Positions 58,271 through 64,000 of a stretch of 64,000 nt of DNA are shown in pieces. This DNA comes from Karstenula rhodostoma CBS 690.94 (taxonomy: Eukaryota > Ascomycota > Dothideomycetes > Pleosporales > Didymosphaeriaceae). A model generated the notes under the pieces. That model was given only the letters and a program-made list of their open reading frames with translations. It made no database searches and was not told where the DNA came from. Within the stretch, counting starts at the first letter, position 1; each line of letters begins with the position of its first letter. The stretch spans positions 310,001 to 374,000 of the forward strand of contig MU001516.1 in NCBI GenBank assembly GCA_010093485.1, given 5' to 3'. A program made the position numbers and the translations under genes.

Positions 58271-59243
58271 CTTGACCGCAGCGCAAGCTTCCCCTCCGCC
58301 ACCCACAGGCAGTAGCTATGTCCGGCCTAGTTGTTAAGTTGAGTTCCGGGGAATTTCTGCGCAGAAATCGTTGCGAACGTTGACGTAGGGAGAGGCGAGT
58401 GTGTGTACTGGAAGTCGTTGGCGCGCGTTGCGGTCGTGAGCTCGAAATCTTGGCTCGAAAAATGTTAGGCGGCGGCAGAATTTGTGGATTGGTCGGCGTT
58501 CGTTGAACGCCAAGCCCGACACCGCTTTCCTCTTCGAGTCGTGTCTGGATGGCCCCCCAAGTGTTGACAACAGCTGATCATCCAGAATCACCAGAATCTC
58601 CGTGATTCATTATGAACTTTCATCTTTCTTTGTAAACACTGTTTGGCTTCTATAGCTCTTGAGCGCCAATATCGACGCCGCTTTGCTGACCAAGGCGGCG
58701 TAGGCAGACAGAAACAGAACGACTAATTTATGTCCAGACACGATCCTTACACATCACTACTTTGCAAGGTTTCTCAAAGTTGTGTCATGCGTTTACCAAC
58801 ATAGTAACCTTGCGAGTTCCGCAGCCATACTTCCACAAAATGCGGAGCCTTGTGGTGTGTCGTCCTACCTACGAGGGGACGAACCAGATCCCGATCAAAA
58901 CTATCTCCGACTCTCGCTGAAGCGAATCACTCGATGGACGGACTTGTGGTACCTACAACGAGATTGGTGTCCCACACCCATCTCTCAATGTAGGGTATGG
59001 GGACTCATCTTTTGCCGCGCGCCAATCCGCCCCTGCAACCGACAAGGGTCGTGCAGGACTTGCCTTCAGGCACACCATGAAGCAGTTTCGCCCGCTGCGC
59101 CTCTTGCTTGCGAGCCGAGCGGACATCGAAGAGCTCTCTATGTCACAGTACCATTTCTATGTCTGCTCAACGGCAGGTTGCACTTCCAATACAACTATCT
59201 TATTGATTCATTCGTTCTTGTGGAATTACCTCTAAGCGTTGCG
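58271..59243. promoter_or_regulatory. Divergent intergenic region KRE33 / HET gene
   Basis: About 1 kb between divergent start codons. The HET frame stays open upstream of its ATG to a GTG at 58782, but that sequence has no domain character and is treated as non-coding. Confidence 0.4.
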
Positions 59244-62200
59244 ATGGCGCCGTCCTTATATGCCCCACTTCCCGCCGACAGGTTTAACATCCGCCTAATC
59301 AAGCTTCAGCCTTCCGACAACCCTTCAGCACCAATACTCTGCCAGCTAGTCACCTATCCGATCAATAGTGATCGGCCCGGAGCACATTCATACGAATGTT
59401 TGTCCTATGTATGGGGCACTGAGGAATATCGAAAGTGCATTGAAATCGATATTGGAGAGGCAGTGCTCAATTTTCCCGCGACACCCAATCTCTATGAAGC
59501 GCTACTGCACATACGAGATCCCGTCTTCGAGCAGATCCTGTGGATTGACGCCATATGCATTAACCAGGACGATGACGAAGAGAAAGCGACGCAAGTCGCT
59601 GCGATGGCCAGAATATACGGTCTTGCGAAACGAGTCGTTGTGTGGTTGGGTCCAGAAGCGGAGGGAAGTACACTGGCTTTTGAAGAGTTGAGAAACCAGG
59701 CACAATCATATCTATCGGCTGATCGATCTTCATCTGACGAGACAAAGCCCAAGGATGAAGCCACGGGTGATGTCGATGATGTTGGATCACGTAACTATAC
59801 GGGTGCGGAACCGGCGATCCAAGCATTGCTCAGGCGACCCTATTTTCGACGCATGTGGGTATGTGTAATTCCTCATCACCTCAGTGCGACTCATCTTGAA
59901 CATAGACACTGATATATTGACAAGATATTACAAGAAGTCACTGCCGCTCGAAATATATTGTTCAAGTGCGGCGACGCAGAGTTGCAAACCTCGACGTTCA
60001 TCGCTGGCCTTGATGCTCTCAAACGCTTAGATGACTGGCAGATCCGTGGTCGAATACTACCGTTTCTGAACTTGATCAAATCCTCGGCATTTCGAGAGAG
60101 CCTAAAGGGCCAAACCCATCTGAATATCGAGCCATTAACTACTCTCATTGACCAATTCCATACCCACGACGCTAGTAATCCACTAGACAAGATCTATGCA
60201 TTATGGGGTCTTTGCTCGGATAGCCAGTCCATGACAAGACTGCAGCCAGATTACAGGAAAAGCTGGGAAACCCTTCTCAAAGACTTGGGCAAAATTGTTT
60301 TCGGCGACCACTCCACTATCGCCGCTTCCAAAGATCGCCAGATGATGTTCGTTCGTACTACTGGTTATGATTACGGAAAGGTTGGACGAATAAATGGTGC
60401 AGCTGATGGGCGATTGTGGGAAGACACGCAAGAAATCAACATAATTTCGACGAGGGCTTCAAGATCACTAAGAAACGATCATGGATGGACCGCACGGATG
60501 AAGATGCGAGTACCGACAGAGCAGTTGATGGAGAACGATTGGATTTTGTTCTTGCCACACGCGAGCAAAATCGTATTCGCGAGGCCTGCGAGGTACTATC
60601 TCGAGATTGTTGCGACCATTGACAGTCGCATGGTCCAGGTGTATGGGCCAGATTCTCGCAAGTCATGGCCGTGGCAATCGTGGTTCTACGACATCGCTGA
60701 GGATGCCAATGAATACCCACTACTATGGAACTGGGAAAAAGGCTCCGAACAAGTCGAAGAGGACTCGTTGAAGTTGATGGCCGATCCCGTTGCAAACTCA
60801 TCTGCTTCGGCAGATACGGATCGCGCTCGAGTACTGTTGCAAGCAAAAGCTACCTCAGACATGGCGGCTCTATTCATGCACTGGGAAAATTATCACGAGG
60901 CTTCGAAAATACTCGCAGAAAGCGTTGTCATGTACAACAGCGCGTACGAACCAGAACATGAAATCGTAACTGCAAATCGTCATCGACTGGATGGAGCACT
61001 GGGCCAGAAAAAAAACTACTTAAAGGCACAGGGGCTGTTATCAGATCACGTCAATACCGAATCGCCCGATGCTGCAATCAATCTCTGCGCTTTGATAATC
61101 CACCTTTTCACAAAACTCACAGGTAAACCAACCCTCGATTACTCTATGCCAATCCACGTCTGGGTGGACCTTGCTTCCAAAGCGGTTTCGAAAGGAGTCA
61201 GCAAAGAGATGATCCTTCAAGCTCTTCAATTTTTTCCGTTCCCAGGCACCGCAATCAACGCTACGTTGGACATGGCACCTCTGGCACTATTGCAAGATTT
61301 GTTAGGAGACGATTTGCCAGTGCAAGATTATCTGAAGTTCCTGTTGGCTCTAGCTGGGGATGATGTTTTCATATCCGGATCAGAAATGCTCACTGCCGCT
61401 CGAAGACGTTTAGGGCATCCGATTCTCATTCTTCTTGCCAAGCGTAGCAATTTCCCGCTTCAAAAGGTACCCGAGATCCTTGAGGCAATGAGAGCTCGGC
61501 GAATACCAGGAATGTATTTGCAATCGTTTGTTACCGAGCTCGGTGATCGCATCGTCGTTACACCCGACGTAATCAACGTAGCTGTAAAGTGGGATACGGA
61601 TGCTTTGTCTGCCCTCCTGGACGCAGCGAAAGGAGCGTCGGTTGTTGTCCCTGCCACTTTCACGAGCGCTATGCAAAATCTCAGCGGATCGACGCGCGCC
61701 TTTGTTGAGCTCTTAGCCCAGCATGTATACACCGAATGTGTGGTCCCAGAAGAGGCCATCAAATTGATTGCTTGGAATGACCAGTTCGACAAGAACGAGC
61801 TCCGATGGATCTTCGTATCGTTGCTTGAGCACACAAATCTCATTGTCAACATGCACGAGCAAGTGCTGTTCAGGACACCATCTGTGCTTGATATAACAGA
61901 CAACAACATCAACGGGTTGCTTCGCTTCAGACCTGCTTTTCATTTCTCGCGTAATATGCGCAAACGCATGGTACTACGTCCGCCTTGCAGTCTGGAAGAT
62001 GTTTTGGCAAGCACCGGTCCCATCAGACAGGATGACATAGACGCCATAGCGGCTAACGACATCGTCGGCTACACTAGCTTTATCAACTTGGTACGATACC
62101 GAAAAGGGGATTTTGAAATCACGAAAGATCTTATCTGGAGGGTCGCGAGAGAGGCCAAAAAAGAGGCGGCGCCAGCATCATGGCTGTATGGTGAAGACGA

Positions 62201-62831
62201 CGGGCCTCGGGACTCCCTGCTCGTTATCGATAGATGCACCGCGTTCCTTATCAAACACGCTGACAACAATGTCGTCGATTCTCTCGTCTCCAACTCAACA
62301 TTCATCGATATTGCCGCGTCCAGAGGTTTGTTTCGCGTGCTACAAACACTACAAAGCCGCTCGAATAACCCGCTATTACATCTGGACTCTCTGCATGTCA
62401 TCGCTGAAATATGTCAACTCCTGCAATGGCCCTTGCAGCCCGGGGAGTCTTTCAGTCGTAGACCCCAGGCCAAAAGACTCATCCAGAGCCTTGCTGGAAT
62501 GGAGCATGAGCCCATCTCTCGTACTGTAAAGTTCACATTGTTTCTGCGTGCCAAGCACTGGCACGCCAGCGGCGAGCTGACAGATATGTTACTCCTAAGC
62601 GGGATCGTGGAGGCGGATAGCGACAGATACATGGATCTGTTGCTGGAGGGAGGAGTTTTAAACAAAAACGATGTCCGTACCTGGGCAGAACAGTATCATA
62701 GCTATCTAGACATTGGCCACACCGATGACGGACGCTTTGTAGACACCGAAGCTGGCCATCAAGAGGAAGATACGAGCAACGAGCTTGGAGATGCCGACTG
62801 CGAGCGAGGCGCTGAGTCGGCACTGGGTTGA
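59244..62831 (+). CDS. Large HET-domain (heterokaryon incompatibility) protein
   Basis: Two exons, 59244-59858 and 59925-62831, encode about 1173 residues; the 66-nt intron (GTATGT...CAAG) joins YFRRMW to ILQEVTAARN, a canonical HET-domain join. HET motifs are YECLSYVWGT, NLYEALLHIRD, LWIDAICINQDDDEEKATQV, RVVVWLGPE and RRPYFRRMWI with NPLDKIYALWG further on. The HET domain occupies roughly residues 45-340. The following 800 residues are mostly helical with no recognised repeat such as ankyrin, WD40 or NACHT; the C-terminal 30 are acidic. HET proteins trigger programmed cell death upon allorecognition or act in innate-type responses. Partner and specificity are unknown. Confidence 0.88.
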
Positions 62832-64000
62832 CTTGTTTCTAAAGAAAATGGCACACTCACATCTCAGTCATGAACCCTCAATAGGACCATCCGGGAAGTG
62901 CTTAGTCGTGGTTCTTTTCTTTGCCCGGACTCAGACCCCCACGTTCTGCTTTCGCAAAGGGCATGAGCACAACGGACAGAGCTTTGAACCACCCTCGTCC
63001 TACCTCGAGACGTAGCCTAACTGTAGCCTGTGTGCATGGACAATCCAACCCACCCTTGGCTAACATGCTACCCTCTCCGCCACCTCATACTACCAAAGGT
63101 TATTAAATATCTGGCGCGGATATCCTCACTAGCCCATTCAAGCCTCCTCCAATTGGTTCACGACCCCCCGCTAACGAAGATAGGATACGAACATCAAAGC
63201 GATTTATTTATATAGGACACGCTACTCAACCATGGCTTCCCAGGAAGTCCTTCGCGAGGCATTACACCCCCAAAAGCATCTCCAGCTGGAGACGAATAGT
63301 CGCACCACAAACGACGCCGCTACGACTGCACAATGCAAACTGGGGCGAATGTCGTGTACTCACATAGACGCGACAGCACCCGCACTGCTTAGCCTTCGAT
63401 TGCGTACTACTTTCAAAGACACGCAAATCATCACCTGCGACGGACGAAGCTTCTCCGTGATCGGAAATCTCCAGACGGGGGATGGGGGATGCGTATATAG
63501 TCAGAGAATGCTTTCTCGCTGACCTGATGGGGGGAGTGGCGTTTGAGAATGCGGTAAAGGTCACACTGGGATGACGGCATGTCTTGTATCTCGAAGACAG
63601 GAAGCGTGCAGGGAGATAGCGTTGAGAAACAGCGCGCACTCGTTGGCTGGCGGGTAGTGTTCTGCTTTGCTGCGGCATCGATGGCAGCAGTAGAAGGTGC
63701 TTTTGAAGGGTAGCGGTGATGGGGTTTTGGCTGAGATGGTCCGCTGTGGTGGATCTTTTGGGGTATGTCTTGGATTGCTTTGTAGATGGGGAAGGATATG
63801 CGGGGCGGGAGGGTGAATGGCGCGCTTTGGTTGTATGCGGACGCGGTCTTGGCTGTTTAAGTAATGATATTTAAAGATGTCAATCTCATATACTATATTC
63901 CAAACAAGTATGATATACTATCCTACAGCGCGACAAACGCAAAGCTAGGTGCGCAGTCTGGGTATACGCGCAAACAAGCAAAGACATGAAGTTCGTAGCA
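62832..64000. other. Right-edge region, no firm gene
   Basis: The first 400 bp are the 3' flank of the HET gene. From 63230 both strands carry overlapping open frames: a plus frame of 96 codons from an ATG at 63232, and minus-strand frames open between about 63450 and 63840, with a plausible acceptor (TTAAACAG) near 63835. A gene entering from beyond the right edge on the minus strand is possible, but its frame cannot be decided. Confidence 0.35.

Noticed and set aside
63232..63522. 96-codon plus-strand frame with a good ATG context
   Set aside because: No domain, and it overlaps equally long minus-strand frames; neither can be preferred from sequence alone.

Overview
The window is eukaryotic nuclear DNA from a filamentous ascomycete (Pezizomycotina). 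The evidence is intron structure: most introns are 41-100 nt, GT-AG, with CTAAC/CTGAC-type branch sites close to the acceptor. The gene set is also typical: a HET-domain protein, two 2EXR/F-box-like proteins, CYP53, a PQQ-type sugar dehydrogenase with a cytochrome domain, and the AspRS-DUF2156 fusion ErdS. The 2EXR and HET content fits Dothideomycetes, but that finer placement is inference. I assembled spliced models for 23 genes by matching splice signals, reading frames and family sequence; there are also one truncated gene relic, one Tc1/mariner-type MITE candidate and several microsatellites. No rRNA or tRNA gene was recognised.

Layout. 0-7 kb: E2-like protein (edge), ERG26 diverging from a UBE3D-like E3, a repeat-rich gap, then a 2EXR protein. 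7-11 kb: no convincing gene; its right part is a long pyrimidine-rich leader of a bHLH transcription factor (11.0-12.9 kb). 13-16.4 kb: gene-poor accessory stretch with a trio of inverted motifs, an N-terminally truncated SRPBCC gene and an AT-rich block. 16.4-25.8 kb: housekeeping block with a small GPI-type wall protein, nucleolin GAR2, ALG6, COX17, RanGAP RNA1 and an SMP/LEA-like stress protein. 25.8-28 kb: gap with the MITE. 28-35.3 kb: MscS/EF-hand channel, alpha-tubulin and a questin-oxidase-like protein. 36.4-42.1 kb: ErdS and a CYP53 benzoate 4-hydroxylase. 42.8-49.7 kb (minus strand): second 2EXR protein, AA8-AA12 dehydrogenase, coiled-coil protein. 51-58.3 kb: MSB1-like protein and KRE33/NAT10 converge. 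59.2-62.8 kb: a large HET protein. The last 1.2 kb has no firm gene.

The genes do not form one pathway or an evident biosynthetic cluster. ERG26 makes ergosterol precursors and ErdS aminoacylates ergosterol, but they lie 34 kb apart. Divergent pairs sharing short intergenic regions (ERG26/UBE3D 334 bp, COX17/RNA1 332 bp, GAR2/ALG6 about 0.8 kb, KRE33/HET about 1 kb) may share promoters. The strongest unusual items are ErdS, the AA8-AA12 enzyme, the long uncharacterised C-terminal part of the HET protein, the truncated SRPBCC gene at an AT-rich edge, and the MITE.
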